Source: Actinomadura luzonensis (GTDB taxonomy: Bacteria > Actinomycetota > Actinomycetes > Streptosporangiales > Streptosporangiaceae). Taken from it: a DNA stretch of 64,000 nt. The translations under genes and the position numbers were made by a program. The notes under the pieces are model-generated. The model was given only the letters and a program-made list of their open reading frames with translations, did no database searches and was not told the origin of the DNA. Below, one piece after another: positions 8,560 to 16,538 of the stretch. Where the stretch lies: the NCBI RefSeq assembly GCF_022664455.2, contig NZ_JAKRKC020000001.1, forward strand, positions 6,143,001 through 6,207,000, written 5' to 3'. Within the stretch, counting starts at the first letter, position 1. The number at the start of each line of letters is the position of its first letter.

Positions 8560-9387
8560 ATGACCGAGGCGGACCGGGCACCTGCCGGGATCAACCCCAA
8601 CGTGCCGAGCGTCGCCCGCATGTACGACTACTACCTCGGCGGCCGCGACAACTTCGCCGCCGACCGCGAGGCCGCCGAGAAGATGATCGAGCTGGGCCGG
8701 CGGCTCGGCAACGACGCCCGCGAGATCGCCCTCGCCAACCGCGCCTTCCTCGGCCGCGCGGTGCGCCTGCTCGCCGAGGCCGGCGTGCGCCAGTTCGTCG
8801 ACATCGGCGCCGGGCTGCCCACGCAGGACAACGTCCACCAGGTCGCCCGGCGGCACGGGCCCGGCTCGCGGGTGGTGTACGTCGACAACGACCCGATCGT
8901 CCTCACCCACGCCCGCGCGCTGCTGGCCAGGGACCCCGACGTGCTGGCCGTGGAGGGCGACCTCAAGGACCCGGACGCCATCCTCGACGACCCGCGCGTG
9001 CGCGACCTGCTCGACCTGTCGCAGCCGTACGCCGTGCTGATGGTGGCCGTGCTGCACTTCGTCCCCGACGACGCCGAGGCCGCGCGCATCGTGGGCCGGG
9101 TGCGCGAGCGGCTCGGGCCCGGCGGCCATCTCGTGCTGTCGCACCTGTACGCGGGCGACGCCACCGACGAGGACGTGCAAGCCGGCCGCCAGGTGTACGC
9201 GAACACGCCCTCCGGCGGGCTGGCGCGGCGCGGCTACGAGCAGATCGCCGCCTTCTTCGACGGGCTCGACCTGATCGGGCCCGGCCTGGTGCCGGTCGCC
9301 GACTGGACGCCGGACGGCGACCCCGCGGGCGCCTACGACTACGTCAGGTCCGGCATCCTGGCTGGCGTGGGCCGCGTCCGCGGCTAG
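8560..9387 (+). CDS. SAM-dependent methyltransferase, DUF574 family
   Basis: 275 residues from ATG 8560, which I prefer over an in-frame upstream codon because family similarity begins right after it (INPNVPSVARMYDYYLGGRD). That YDYYLGG block, QFVDIGAGLPTQDNVHQVA as the SAM-binding motif I, and VYVDNDPIVLTHARALL as motif II are diagnostic of the actinomycete-specific DUF574 methyltransferases. Members are numerous in Streptomyces-like genomes, mostly with unknown substrates. It is a stand-alone gene whose 3' end touches the remains of a flavin monooxygenase gene on the other strand. Confidence 0.9.
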   Translation: MTEADRAPAGINPNVPSVARMYDYYLGGRDNFAADREAAEKMIELGRRLGNDAREIALANRAFLGRAVRLLAEAGVRQFVDIGAGLPTQDNVHQVARRHGPGSRVVYVDNDPIVLTHARALLARDPDVLAVEGDLKDPDAILDDPRVRDLLDLSQPYAVLMVAVLHFVPDDAEAARIVGRVRERLGPGGHLVLSHLYAGDATDEDVQAGRQVYANTPSGGLARRGYEQIAAFFDGLDLIGPGLVPVADWTPDGDPAGAYDYVRSGILAGVGRVRG

Positions 9388-9447
9388 CTGCCGGCAGGCC
9401 GGCATCAGCGCGTTGGGGCCGGCGCCGGCGATGACGACGTCCATCAT
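9385..9447 (-). pseudogene. 5' remnant of a FAD-dependent monooxygenase gene
   Basis: From ATG 9447 the minus strand reads MMDVVIAGAGPNALMPACRQ, the unmistakable N-terminus of a p-hydroxybenzoate-hydroxylase-like flavoprotein (Rossmann GxGxxx motif; the usual form is GAGPNGL). Similarity stops after about 20 codons, where the DUF574 gene on the other strand ends. The start still overlaps the TetR stop (ATGA) and keeps a good ribosome binding site (GGGAGGAGAG). This looks like the truncated target gene of the TetR regulator. Confidence 0.6.
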
Positions 9448-10073
9448 CTCTCCTCCCGATCCTCGGGACGCGGGGCGGGCAGCCCCGCGGCGAGCTGCTC
9501 CAGGGCCTCGCGGAGCAGGGGCACGAGCGGGACCGGCGGGTCGGCGCGCAGCCAGTGCGCGACCGCGCCCTGCACGGCGGCGGTGACCGTGACGGCCACC
9601 AGGCCCGGGTACAGGTCGCGGACCGGGTCGGTGCCGGTGCGCGCGGCGACGGCGGCGGTCAGCTCGGCCTCGCCCTCCAGCGCCGTCCGCAACGCCTCGG
9701 CCCGCAGCGCGGGCTCGTCGGCCAGCATCCTGATGCTCGCCGGCAGCTCGGGGTCGGGCGCTTCGCCGGCTCGGCCGGCCTGCCGGGCCCAGGGCGCTAT
9801 CGCTGCCTCGGTCAGCGCCTCCCACAGCGGCTCGGCCGCCGGTCGGGCGCGCAGCGCGGCCACCGTGGCCCGTACGCGGTCGGTGTGGCGGGCGGTGATG
9901 GCCGCGTACTTGCTGGGGAAGTAGTTGTTGTAGGTGCGGGGCGAGACGCCGCCGGCGGCGGCGATGTCCTCGGCGCGCACGTTCTCCAGCCCGCGCTCCA
10001 GTGCCAGCCGCAGCGCGGCCGTCATGAGCGCCTCGCGCGTCTCCCGCTTCTTGCGTTCCCTGAGCCCGCTCAC
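9444..10073 (-). CDS. TetR family transcriptional regulator
   Basis: 209 residues. The N-terminus RERKKRETREALMTAALRLALERG, followed by VRAEDIAAAGGVSPRTYNNYFPSKYAAI, is a classic TetR HTH (the T-x-Y-x-Y-F-x-S-K signature). The C-terminal ligand domain is unremarkable. Its stop overlaps the start of a vestigial flavin monooxygenase gene, which it probably controlled before that gene was deleted. It lies 9 bp downstream of a MarR gene on the same strand, so a bicistronic regulator transcript is likely. Confidence 0.92.
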   Translation of the reverse strand: MSGLRERKKRETREALMTAALRLALERGLENVRAEDIAAAGGVSPRTYNNYFPSKYAAITARHTDRVRATVAALRARPAAEPLWEALTEAAIAPWARQAGRAGEAPDPELPASIRMLADEPALRAEALRTALEGEAELTAAVAARTGTDPVRDLYPGLVAVTVTAAVQGAVAHWLRADPPVPLVPLLREALEQLAAGLPAPRPEDREER

Positions 10074-10082
10074 CCCGGCACT

Positions 10083-10574
10083 CTACGAATATTCTTGCGG
10101 AGCCCGCAAGTTTTCGCTCTCCGCACTTTCCTGGCCGGCGACGAGCCTGGCCGTCATGTTGGCCAGCAGGGAGCGCTCGACGGGCGTCAGGGGGCCGAGG
10201 AAGGCGCGTTCGGCCTCCGCCAGGCGCGCCAGCGCCGCCTCCACCGTCCGCGCGCCCTCGCCGGTGACCGCGACCACGTACTTGCGCCGGTCGCCCGCGT
10301 CGCGCTCGCGGCGCACGTAGCCGAGGGACTCCAGCTTGTTGACGACGGCCGTCATCGTGGTGCGGTCCATGCGGGACACGGCCGCCAGGCCGCGCTGCGA
10401 CCGGGGCGCGTCGTGCGCGTACGCGAGCACCCGCAGCTCCTTGCCGGTGAGCCCCCAGCGGGCCAGCTCGCCCTCGACCCGGCGCTGGACGAGCTCGCCG
10501 AGGCGCAGGAGCTGGTAGCCGGTGAGGGAGGAGATGCGGTCGGCCGCGCCGGGCGTCGGGGTCATGCCGTCCAA
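10083..10574 (-). CDS. MarR family transcriptional regulator
   Basis: 163 residues. The winged-helix core is visible: LTGKELRVLAYAHDAPRSQRGLAAVSRMDRTTMTAVVNKLESLGYVRRERDAGDRRK in pieces, with the DxRRK wing typical of MarR. It is divergent from a small membrane protein gene (10646-11065), and a near-perfect dyad at 10602-10618 lies between the two starts. The start may be 10574 or the internal ATG at 10565. The ligand is unknown. Confidence 0.92.
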   Translation of the reverse strand: MDGMTPTPGAADRISSLTGYQLLRLGELVQRRVEGELARWGLTGKELRVLAYAHDAPRSQRGLAAVSRMDRTTMTAVVNKLESLGYVRRERDAGDRRKYVVAVTGEGARTVEAALARLAEAERAFLGPLTPVERSLLANMTARLVAGQESAESENLRAPQEYS

Positions 10575-10601
10575 TGTAGAGCTCTTGAGCCGGCCAGAAA
10601 C

Positions 10602-10618
10602 CGTCAGCTATGCTGACG
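10602..10618. promoter_or_regulatory. Inverted repeat, likely MarR operator
   Basis: CGTCAGC-TAT-GCTGACG is a 7-bp perfect dyad with a 3-bp centre. It lies 28 bp upstream of the MarR start and 28 bp upstream of the ATG at 10646 of the divergent membrane protein gene. MarR dimers typically bind such 15-20 bp dyads between divergent genes, so autoregulation plus control of the membrane protein is the simplest reading. Binding is inferred. Confidence 0.55.
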
Positions 10619-10645
10619 ATATACCTCGTCCGAACGGGAGTCCTC

Positions 10646-11065
10646 ATGCCGTTACCCGCCCGCGCGGAGCCCGTCGCCCGCGTCGTCCTCGTCCTCATCG
10701 GCCTCATCACCACGCTGCCGGCCGCCGCACTCGTCAACGCCGGCGTGCTCGACTGGAACTACGGCGTGGCCGACCCCTCCCCCACCACGCTCGCCCTGCT
10801 CCAGCACCGGGGCATGTTGCAGCTCCTGCTCGGGGCCGCGCTCGTCTGGGCCGGCCTGCACCCGCCGGTCCGGTTCGCGGCGGCGGTGGCGGCGGTGGCG
10901 GGCAAGTCGACGTTCCTGGCGCTGATGCTGCCGGACGCGGCGATCCGGGCGGACCTGTCGCCCTTGAGCGTCTGGTTCGACCTCACCTGCGTCGTCGTGC
11001 TGGGGGCGTTCGCCGCCTACCTCGGCGTCCGCCGTCTCACGGGTGGGCTTGCCACTGAGCGTTAG
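10646..11065 (+). CDS. Small four-helix membrane protein of unknown function
   Basis: 139 residues from ATG 10646, which has GGGAG five bases upstream; a farther ATG at 10610 lies inside the dyad operator and is less likely. Hydrophobic segments occur near residues 12-34, 56-72, 78-100 and 112-130. One loop reads NAGVLDWNYGVADPSPTTLALLQHR. I do not recognise a named family. It is divergent from, and probably controlled by, the adjacent MarR protein. Its TAG stop overlaps the motif CGTTAGATTGGG that recurs upstream of the VOC gene. Confidence 0.65.
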   Translation: MPLPARAEPVARVVLVLIGLITTLPAAALVNAGVLDWNYGVADPSPTTLALLQHRGMLQLLLGAALVWAGLHPPVRFAAAVAAVAGKSTFLALMLPDAAIRADLSPLSVWFDLTCVVVLGAFAAYLGVRRLTGGLATER

Positions 11066-11074
11066 ATTGGGAGC

Positions 11075-11644
11075 ATGTCCCTGACCCTCGACTTCGTCAG
11101 CACGATCAGGGCCCAGCGTTCCGGGTTGACCGACCAGCTGGCCGACGTCGCCGGCCTGACCGCCTGGGCCCGCGAGCACGCCGCCGCTCTCGATCTCGAT
11201 CCCGCCTTCAGCGCCACGGAGGAGCTGCGCGCCGAGGCCGTGCGCCTGCGGCAGGCCGTGCGCGCGCTGTTCGCCAGGGCGGTCGCGCCCGGCCCGCCGA
11301 GCCGGGCGGACGCGGCCGACCTGCCGGGCTTCGCGGAGTCGCTGGCGCTGGTCAACGCCCGCGCCCTGGCCGTGCCCCGGGCGCCGCAGCTCTCCTGGGA
11401 CGGCGAGCCGTCCCTCGCCTCGGTGACCGCCGCGCCTGCCGAGCCGGCCGTCCGGCTGCTCGGCGCCCTCGCCACGGCGGCGGTCGAGTTCCTGGCCGGG
11501 CCCGAGCGGGAGTTGCTGCGCACCTGCCAGGCCCCGCGCTGCGTGCTCTATTACGTCAAGGAGCACCCGCGCCAGGAGTGGTGCTCGACGTCCTGCGGCA
11601 ACCGCGCCCGCGCCGCCCGCCACTACCGGGAGCACAAGAAGTGA
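11075..11644 (+). CDS. CGNR zinc-finger / ABATE-domain regulator
   Basis: 189 residues. The N-terminal half (LDFVSTIRAQRSGLTDQL...) is an ABATE-type stress domain. The C-terminus holds a zinc finger with CQAPRC and CSTSCGNRARAARHY, the CGNR signature, in a family thought to bind DNA. Family members commonly sit next to small detoxification genes, here a VOC and a PNPOx-like gene 88 bp downstream on the same strand. A repeated CGTTA(G) element occurs just before its own start and between it and the VOC gene, suggesting that it regulates both. Confidence 0.9.
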   Translation: MSLTLDFVSTIRAQRSGLTDQLADVAGLTAWAREHAAALDLDPAFSATEELRAEAVRLRQAVRALFARAVAPGPPSRADAADLPGFAESLALVNARALAVPRAPQLSWDGEPSLASVTAAPAEPAVRLLGALATAAVEFLAGPERELLRTCQAPRCVLYYVKEHPRQEWCSTSCGNRARAARHYREHKK

Positions 11645-11648
11645 CCCA

Positions 11649-11718
11649 AATCTAACGCCAAAGCACCAGATTTGCCGTTATATTGCTTCTAACGGCCAAT
11701 CGGTCGTGCAACCGTTAG
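11649..11718. promoter_or_regulatory. Cluster of CGTTA(G) elements, candidate CGNR operator
   Basis: The intergenic region between the CGNR gene and the VOC gene contains CTAACG (11652-11657), a dyad GCCGTTA (11674-11680) ... TAACGGC (11690-11696) with 9 bp between the arms, and CCGTTAG (11712-11718). The reverse complement of 11645-11657 reads CGTTAGATTTGGG, almost identical to CGTTAGATTGGG at 11060-11071 in front of the CGNR gene. The region is also locally AT-richer than its surroundings, as expected for a promoter. Confidence 0.5.
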
Positions 11719-11732
11719 ACAAGAGGTGCTGC

Positions 11733-12176
11733 ATGTCGTTCAAGACCGGTCACATCGGGCTCAACGTCACCGATCTCGACAAGTCCAAGGAGTTCTACCA
11801 GCGCGTCTTCGGCTTCACCCTGGCGGGCGAGTCGGACCACGAAGGACGCCGGTACGCCTTCCTCGCCCAGGACGGCACCCTGGTGCTGACCCTCTGGCAG
11901 CAGAGCGAGGGCCGCTTCACCGCCGGGCTGCCGGGGCTGCACCACCTGTCGTTCCAGGTGGCCGACCTCGCGGCGGTGCGCGCGGCCGAGACGGTGCTCA
12001 GGGAGATCGGCGCGCGGCTCCACCACGACGGCGTGGTGCCGCACCGCGAGGGCTCCTCCTCGGGCGGCGTCTTCTTCGACGACCCCGACGGCATCCGCCT
12101 GGAGATCTTCGCGCCGGACGCCGCCGGCGACCGGCCCGCCCCCACCGCCGGGGCCCCGACCTGCGGGTTCTTCTAA
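11733..12176 (+). CDS. VOC (glyoxalase/dioxygenase superfamily) protein
   Basis: 147 residues from ATG 11733 (AAGAGG upstream). TGHIGLNVTDLDKSKEFYQ is the first beta-alpha-beta unit, LHHLSFQV and GVFFDDPDGIRLEIF the second; His and Glu at the usual metal positions (H in GHIG and LHH, E in RLEIF) are kept. VOC proteins include glyoxalases, bleomycin-resistance proteins and ring-cleaving dioxygenases; the exact reaction is unknown. Its TAA is followed directly by the ATG of the PNPOx-like gene, so the two are cotranscribed, probably under the CGNR regulator. Confidence 0.85.
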   Translation: MSFKTGHIGLNVTDLDKSKEFYQRVFGFTLAGESDHEGRRYAFLAQDGTLVLTLWQQSEGRFTAGLPGLHHLSFQVADLAAVRAAETVLREIGARLHHDGVVPHREGSSSGGVFFDDPDGIRLEIFAPDAAGDRPAPTAGAPTCGFF

Positions 12177-13064
12177 ATGGGCCGGCGGCATCCCGGCGAG
12201 GTCGCCGTGCAGCGGCGGGCGGGGGTGCGGGCCGGGGACCACGGCAGCTCGCGCGCCCGCCCGGAGATCCCGGAGGTCGCGGCCGGCTTCCTGCGCGGCC
12301 AGGACATGCTGGTGGCGGGCGCGGCCGACGACGCCGGCCGCCTGTGGGCCGGTCTGCTGACCGGCCCCGCCGGCTTCGCCGACCCCGTGGACGACCGCAC
12401 GATCGTCGTCGGGGCCCTGCCCGCGCCTCCCGACCCCCTGCACGGCCTCTTCGAGACCGAACGCGACCTCGGCCTGCTCGCCATCGAGCCGGCCACCCGC
12501 CGGCGGATGCGGGTGAACGGCGTCGCGGTGCGGGCGGGCTCGTCCCTGGTGGTGCGGACGGAGCAGGTCTACTCGAACTGCCCCAAGTACATCCAGACCC
12601 GCGAGCCCACCGCGAGCCCCGGAGCCGCCCCGGCCCTCGCCGGCCGCGGCACCACGCTCACCGACCGGCTACGGACGTGGATCGCCACGGCCGACACGTT
12701 CTTCGTCGCCACCGGCGTCGAAGGGCTCGGCACGGACGCCTCCCACCGCGGCGGCAACCCCGGCTTCGTGCGGGTGACCGGGCCGGCGTCGCTGACGTTC
12801 CCGGACTACGTGGGCAACGGCATGTTCATGACGCTCGGGAACCTGGAGCTGAACCCGGCCGCCGGGCTGCTCTTCCTGGACTGGGAGCACGGGGAGACGC
12901 TGCACCTGACCGGGCGGGCCGAGGTGTCGTGGGACCCCGGCGGGGTGCCGGGGGCGCAGCGGCTCGTGCACTTCACGCTGACGGAGTACGTGCACGCCAC
13001 CGGGGTCGCGGCCGCCGGCTGGACCCCGCCCGGGTACCACCGGTTCAACCCACCGGCCGGCTGA
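12177..13064 (+). CDS. Pyridoxamine 5'-phosphate oxidase-family flavin protein
   Basis: 295 residues. The central part reads RRMRVNGVAV, TEQVYSNCPKYIQTR, WIATADTFFVAT, DASHRGGNPGFVRV and PDYVGNGMFMTLGNLELNP, which are the motifs of the PNPOx-like split-barrel family with a C-terminal extension. Such proteins bind FMN or F420 and reduce or scavenge small molecules. The gene begins one base after the VOC stop, with no space for its own ribosome binding site, so translation is probably coupled. The N-terminal residues before about 20 are poorly defined. Confidence 0.85.
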   Translation: MGRRHPGEVAVQRRAGVRAGDHGSSRARPEIPEVAAGFLRGQDMLVAGAADDAGRLWAGLLTGPAGFADPVDDRTIVVGALPAPPDPLHGLFETERDLGLLAIEPATRRRMRVNGVAVRAGSSLVVRTEQVYSNCPKYIQTREPTASPGAAPALAGRGTTLTDRLRTWIATADTFFVATGVEGLGTDASHRGGNPGFVRVTGPASLTFPDYVGNGMFMTLGNLELNPAAGLLFLDWEHGETLHLTGRAEVSWDPGGVPGAQRLVHFTLTEYVHATGVAAAGWTPPGYHRFNPPAG

Positions 13065-13075
13065 CCCCGGCCGGT
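13052..13075. terminator. Possible hairpin at the end of the PNPOx gene
   Basis: ACCGGCCGG (13052-13060) and CCGGCCGGT (13067-13075) form a 9-bp stem around the TGA stop. There is no T-run, as usual for actinomycete terminators. It separates the PNPOx gene from the convergent broken gene. Confidence 0.35.
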
Positions 13076-13083
13076 CGTGCCGC

Positions 13084-14117
13084 TCAGGGGGCGGGCGCGG
13101 CGAACCGCACACCACGACCGCGCCCGCCCTCTGCTCGGTCATCCGCTTCCTGGTCCTTGATCTGGTTCCGCGCGAGCAACGCCGCCAGCGCCTCGCCCTC
13201 CTCCGCGACGCCGGCTCGTTCGCCGCGGGACAGCTCGCGCAGCGGGGTGACGACCACGGCGCCGCCGTCGACGTGCCAGGTCGCGGCCACCCGGCCGTCC
13301 ACCAGCACCATGCGCGCCCCGGTGACCGACAGCCCGCGATGCTCGTCCGGGATGATCCGGCCGCGATCGTGGTAGCCGAGGATCGCGTTGTCGAACGCGG
13401 GCAGGAACCGCACCGGAGCGGGGACCCCGGGATCGGGGCGCGGCGCGTCCGGCAGGTCCAGCAGCACCCGGCCCCGCTCGTCCCGGAAGGTCACCAGCTC
13501 GTCCCGCATCGCCGTCACGGCGGCCGGCAACCCGGCGAGACCGCTCCAGGCCCGGACGTCGGCCACGGCGGCGGGCCCGAACGCCGCCAGGTACCGCCGC
13601 ACGAGCGCCCGTCCGGTCTGATCGTCCCCCTCGGGACCGGGGTGGCGGTCGAGGTCGCGCCCCAGCCACGCCGACATCAGCACGTTCCGCACGCCCGCCC
13701 TCGCCCGCCAGAGCCGCCGCGCCGGGACCGGCGGGCTCCTCGAACGGCCACCGATCGACCACCTCGCGCACCAGCTCGCTCATCGAGCGCGCCTCGCCGT
13801 CCGCCATCACGGCCCGCCCGAGCCCCGCCAGCGCGTCCAGGTCCAGCCCGGCCAGCTCGTGACGGTAGGTGCCCAGCACCCGCTGCCGCAACATGCGTCC
13901 GCACCACCCGCCGCCCCGTGAGCAGCGCCGAGAGCGCCGCCGGGTCGAAGGCCCGCAACCGCGACCAGAGCCCGACGAACGGCTCCTGCGGCTCCTGCGC
14001 CTGCAACCCGCACAGGTGCGCGACGGCGTCGAGCACGGGCAGATCCGCGCGGTCGAGCAGCAGCTGCCGCGCCAACGTCGCCCGGTTCAGCGCCCGCCCG
14101 TCCAGAACCCCGGCCAT
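13084..14117 (-). pseudogene. Winged-helix DNA-binding domain protein (HTH_42/AlkZ-like), frameshifted
   Basis: Three successive reading frames on the minus strand form one gene. The first (from 14117) gives MAGVLDGRALNRATLARQLL and VAHLCGLQAQEPQEPFVGLW, the start of the HTH_42 (YcaQ/AlkZ-like) family. Near 13895 the frame shifts to LRQRVLGTYRHELAGLDLDA, with a block of about 20 conserved residues apparently deleted. Near 13700 it shifts again to VLMSAWLGRDLDRHPG, which runs to a normal end at 13084 through RFLPAFDNAILGYHDR. Relatives are DNA-interstrand-crosslink glycosylases. Two frameshifts plus a deletion argue for a true pseudogene rather than a sequencing slip. Confidence 0.75.
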
Positions 14118-14213
14118 CTCTCGGCCCTCCCATCCGTTCGTCCCGAATGCGCACCAGATCGGCCCCCACGGCGACCGCTCACTTCGACGACGGCCGCCAC
14201 CAAGGGCGATCGG

Positions 14214-14420
14214 TCAGGAGGCGCCGTCCGCGCTCGCGGCGACGTCCACGACCCAGGTGACGCCGAAGCGGTCCTTGAGCATCCCGTAGAGGGGCGCCCA
14301 CTGCGCGGGACCGAGCGGGTGGACGGCGTCGTCCGGCCTCGCCCGGCACTCACGCTCGCAGGCGAAGCGGCCAGGTTGTGTCCCCTTCTCCCACGCCTTT
14401 TTCGGAGACCACCAGAACAA
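14214..14420 (-). pseudogene. C-terminal fragment of a PhnB-like VOC protein
   Basis: The peptide ends APLYGMLKDRFGVTWVVDVA, which matches the C-terminal signature of PhnB/3-demethylubiquinone-methyltransferase-like VOC proteins (usually YG-x-L-x-D-R-F-G-V-x-W). The N-terminal half of the domain is missing and the upstream residues (from about 14420 to 14330) do not fit the family. It lies in the same decaying stretch as the HTH_42 pseudogene. Confidence 0.5.
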
Positions 14421-14432
14421 GCCCGGCCGCCA

Positions 14433-15332
14433 TCAGTCGGCGAGCCGCTTCTCGAACCAGTGGTGCGCGTACCGCTCCTCATTGAACGGCGGCACCTCCC
14501 GGTACCCCGCCGACCGGTACAGCGCGATCGCCTCGGTGAGCGCCCGGTGCGTCTCCAGCCGGACGAGGCCCAGGCCGTTGTCCGCCGCCCGGCGTTCCGC
14601 CTCGGCCAGCAGGCGGCGGCCGAGCCCGAGGCCGCGCGTGTCCTGATCCACCCACATGCGCTTGAGCTGGGCCGCCCCCGCATCCGCGTGGAACTTGATC
14701 GCCACGCAGCCCACCGGCTCGGCGCGCAGCGAGGCGACCAGCAACATCCCGGCCGGCGGACGCAGCTCGTGCTCGTCGGCCGAGAGGCTGCGGGCCGGGT
14801 CGAAACCCTCCTCGAACCGGCGGGACAACTCGGCGAAGTACGTCTGCACGCAGTGGCGGGCCTGCGGATGGCGGGGGTCGCGCACGTCGATCGTGACGGT
14901 CGAGGCGAGCAGCAGGCGCTCGACCTCGGCCATGGCGGACACCAGGCGCTCGCGCTGCCGGGGGGAGAGCGGTTCGAGCATGGCCGCGGCCGCGTCGTCG
15001 GCCAGGTGGTCGAGCTCCCGTCGTTCGGCCAGGCCGGTCGCCGTGAGGCGGGCCGTGCGGACGCGTCCGTCCGAGCCGTCGCTGTCGCCGTCGTCCACGA
15101 CGATCAGCCCGTCCGCCTCCAGCGACCGCAGCAGCCGGCTGAGATAGCCGGAGTCGAGTTCGAGCCGGGCCCGCAGGGCGCGCACCTCGCTGCCGTCCGC
15201 ACCGATCTCCCACAGCAGCCGCGCCTGCCCCAGCGGCCGGTCCCGGGCCAGGAACCGGTCGTTGAGCGCCCCGATGCGCTGCGTCACCGTCCGCTGGAAC
15301 CGGCGTACCCGCCCGATCGCCACCATGTCCAT
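14433..15332 (-). CDS. MarR-GNAT two-domain protein
   Basis: 299 residues. An N-terminal MarR winged helix (VTQRIGALNDRFLARDRPLG ... LDSGYLSRLLRSLEADGLIV ... RTARLTATGLAER) is followed by a GNAT acetyltransferase domain with acetyl-CoA-binding RGLGLGRRLLAEAERRA and the C-terminal LYRSAGYREVPPFNEE. This HTH-GNAT fusion is a known actinomycete architecture; the acetyltransferase may modify a small molecule or amino acid sensed by the regulator. ATG 15332 fits the family start. It is a single gene with no obvious partner. Confidence 0.9.
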   Translation of the reverse strand: MDMVAIGRVRRFQRTVTQRIGALNDRFLARDRPLGQARLLWEIGADGSEVRALRARLELDSGYLSRLLRSLEADGLIVVDDGDSDGSDGRVRTARLTATGLAERRELDHLADDAAAAMLEPLSPRQRERLVSAMAEVERLLLASTVTIDVRDPRHPQARHCVQTYFAELSRRFEEGFDPARSLSADEHELRPPAGMLLVASLRAEPVGCVAIKFHADAGAAQLKRMWVDQDTRGLGLGRRLLAEAERRAADNGLGLVRLETHRALTEAIALYRSAGYREVPPFNEERYAHHWFEKRLAD

Positions 15333-15372
15333 TCTCTGACCATAGTCAGATAATTCACCTCACACCAGAGGC

Positions 15373-15633
15373 CTACGACAAGGCGTCCGCCACGGGCACC
15401 GTGCTGTAGTCCTCACCCACCACCGGCCGGATGTCCTCCCACGGCACCCAGCGCGCCTGCCCCTCGTGCTCCACGCCGCCGCTGGTGGGCGTGGCCTGCG
15501 GCGGCCACAACAGATATCCCCATCGCACCCCTGCGGCGTCATCGCCCCAGGCGAGCAGATATCGCGCCGCACCGGCGCGGAGCACGATCGGCGGCCGCCA
15601 CAGCTCCGGAAGTTCCTCGGGCTTGAGATCCAT
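15373..15633 (-). CDS. Small conserved-looking hypothetical protein
   Basis: 86 residues, rich in Pro and Trp, with PPIVLRAGAARYLLAWGDDA and VRWGYLLWPP. No signal peptide, membrane segment or recognised motif. Codon use follows its neighbours (high GC at position 3), which supports it being real. Unknown function. Confidence 0.55.
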   Translation of the reverse strand: MDLKPEELPELWRPPIVLRAGAARYLLAWGDDAAGVRWGYLLWPPQATPTSGGVEHEGQARWVPWEDIRPVVGEDYSTVPVADALS

Positions 15634-15665
15634 GCCTCTATTATACGAACACGAGTTCGATCTTT

Positions 15666-16529
15666 CTAGGACCGCGCGAAGAAGGCACGCGATGCGGCGG
15701 CGACGCGGGCGGCGGCTCCGCGCTCATCGATGGGCGCCTCATGCCCGACCCCGGAGAAGGTGATCCGTTGAGTCTGCGCCAGCGTCGCTTGCAGGGCGTC
15801 GAGCGCCCGGTGCAACGGCGGAGGCGTCTTGCCGCCCTCCATGAGCAGGGTCTGCGCCGTGAGGGCGGCGAAACCCTTACTGGTGGACATCTCCTGAAAG
15901 ATCTGCACATCCATCCGCTGCAAGGGGATGAGCTCGGACAAGGGCTGCTCGTCCGGCCGAGCGGGCTTCGCCTGTCGTCTCAGGTACATGTCGATCAGGG
16001 GCACGAGCAGCCGGCGCGGGACGAGGTCGGTCGTCCGGTTGGCCCGCACTCCCTTGCTGAACGTGACCATGGCCGCCGCCAGCCGGCCCTGGTCGAGTTC
16101 GCGTTCGAAGCGGGGTATCCAGGACATCGAGAAGGCGCCGTACATGCTGAGCGCCGGCTCGTAGACAGCGATCTTGTCGATCGCGGGTAGCGCCAGGGAC
16201 GCCTGAAGCGCGATGAGCCCGCCCGAGCTGTGACCGAACAACAGGCGCGCGCCGGTAGCCGCGACCAGCGCCTCGACGTCCTCGCACTCCCTGGCCATGC
16301 GGTAGTCGGGACCGGGCGGCCCGCTGCGCCCACGCCCGCGCCGATCGGGGACGTAGACCGTGAAAGCGCGCGAAAGCTCCCGGGCCAGCTCCATGTAGTG
16401 CTGAGCGGCCAGATAGCCGCCGCTCAGCAGGATCAACGCAGGCCCGTCGCTCCCGAGCTTGCGATAACCGATGACCGTGCCGTCCGCCGAAGTCACCGAT
16501 CCCGGGGTGTAGGCCGCGCCCGTCTCCAT
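15666..16529 (-). CDS. Alpha/beta hydrolase
   Basis: 287 residues. The oxyanion-side motif LLSGGYLAAQHY, the nucleophile elbow GHSSG with Ser101, and the C-terminal GVGHEAP histidine form the expected catalytic triad set. YVPDRRGRGRSGPPGPDY is the conserved strand-4 region. Many such single-domain hydrolases are esterases or epoxide-hydrolase relatives; the substrate is unknown. Two copies of a TTAGC-N3-GCTAA dyad lie 10 and 45 bp upstream of its ATG, so it is probably repressed by a TetR protein that is not encoded next to it. Confidence 0.85.
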   Translation of the reverse strand: METGAAYTPGSVTSADGTVIGYRKLGSDGPALILLSGGYLAAQHYMELARELSRAFTVYVPDRRGRGRSGPPGPDYRMARECEDVEALVAATGARLLFGHSSGGLIALQASLALPAIDKIAVYEPALSMYGAFSMSWIPRFERELDQGRLAAAMVTFSKGVRANRTTDLVPRRLLVPLIDMYLRRQAKPARPDEQPLSELIPLQRMDVQIFQEMSTSKGFAALTAQTLLMEGGKTPPPLHRALDALQATLAQTQRITFSGVGHEAPIDERGAAARVAAASRAFFARS

Positions 16530-16538
16530 CGAGGCTCC

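Noticed and set aside
13139..13894. A 251-codon frame as a separate gene
   Set aside because: Only its first part is coding-like and belongs to the middle of the frameshifted HTH_42 pseudogene.
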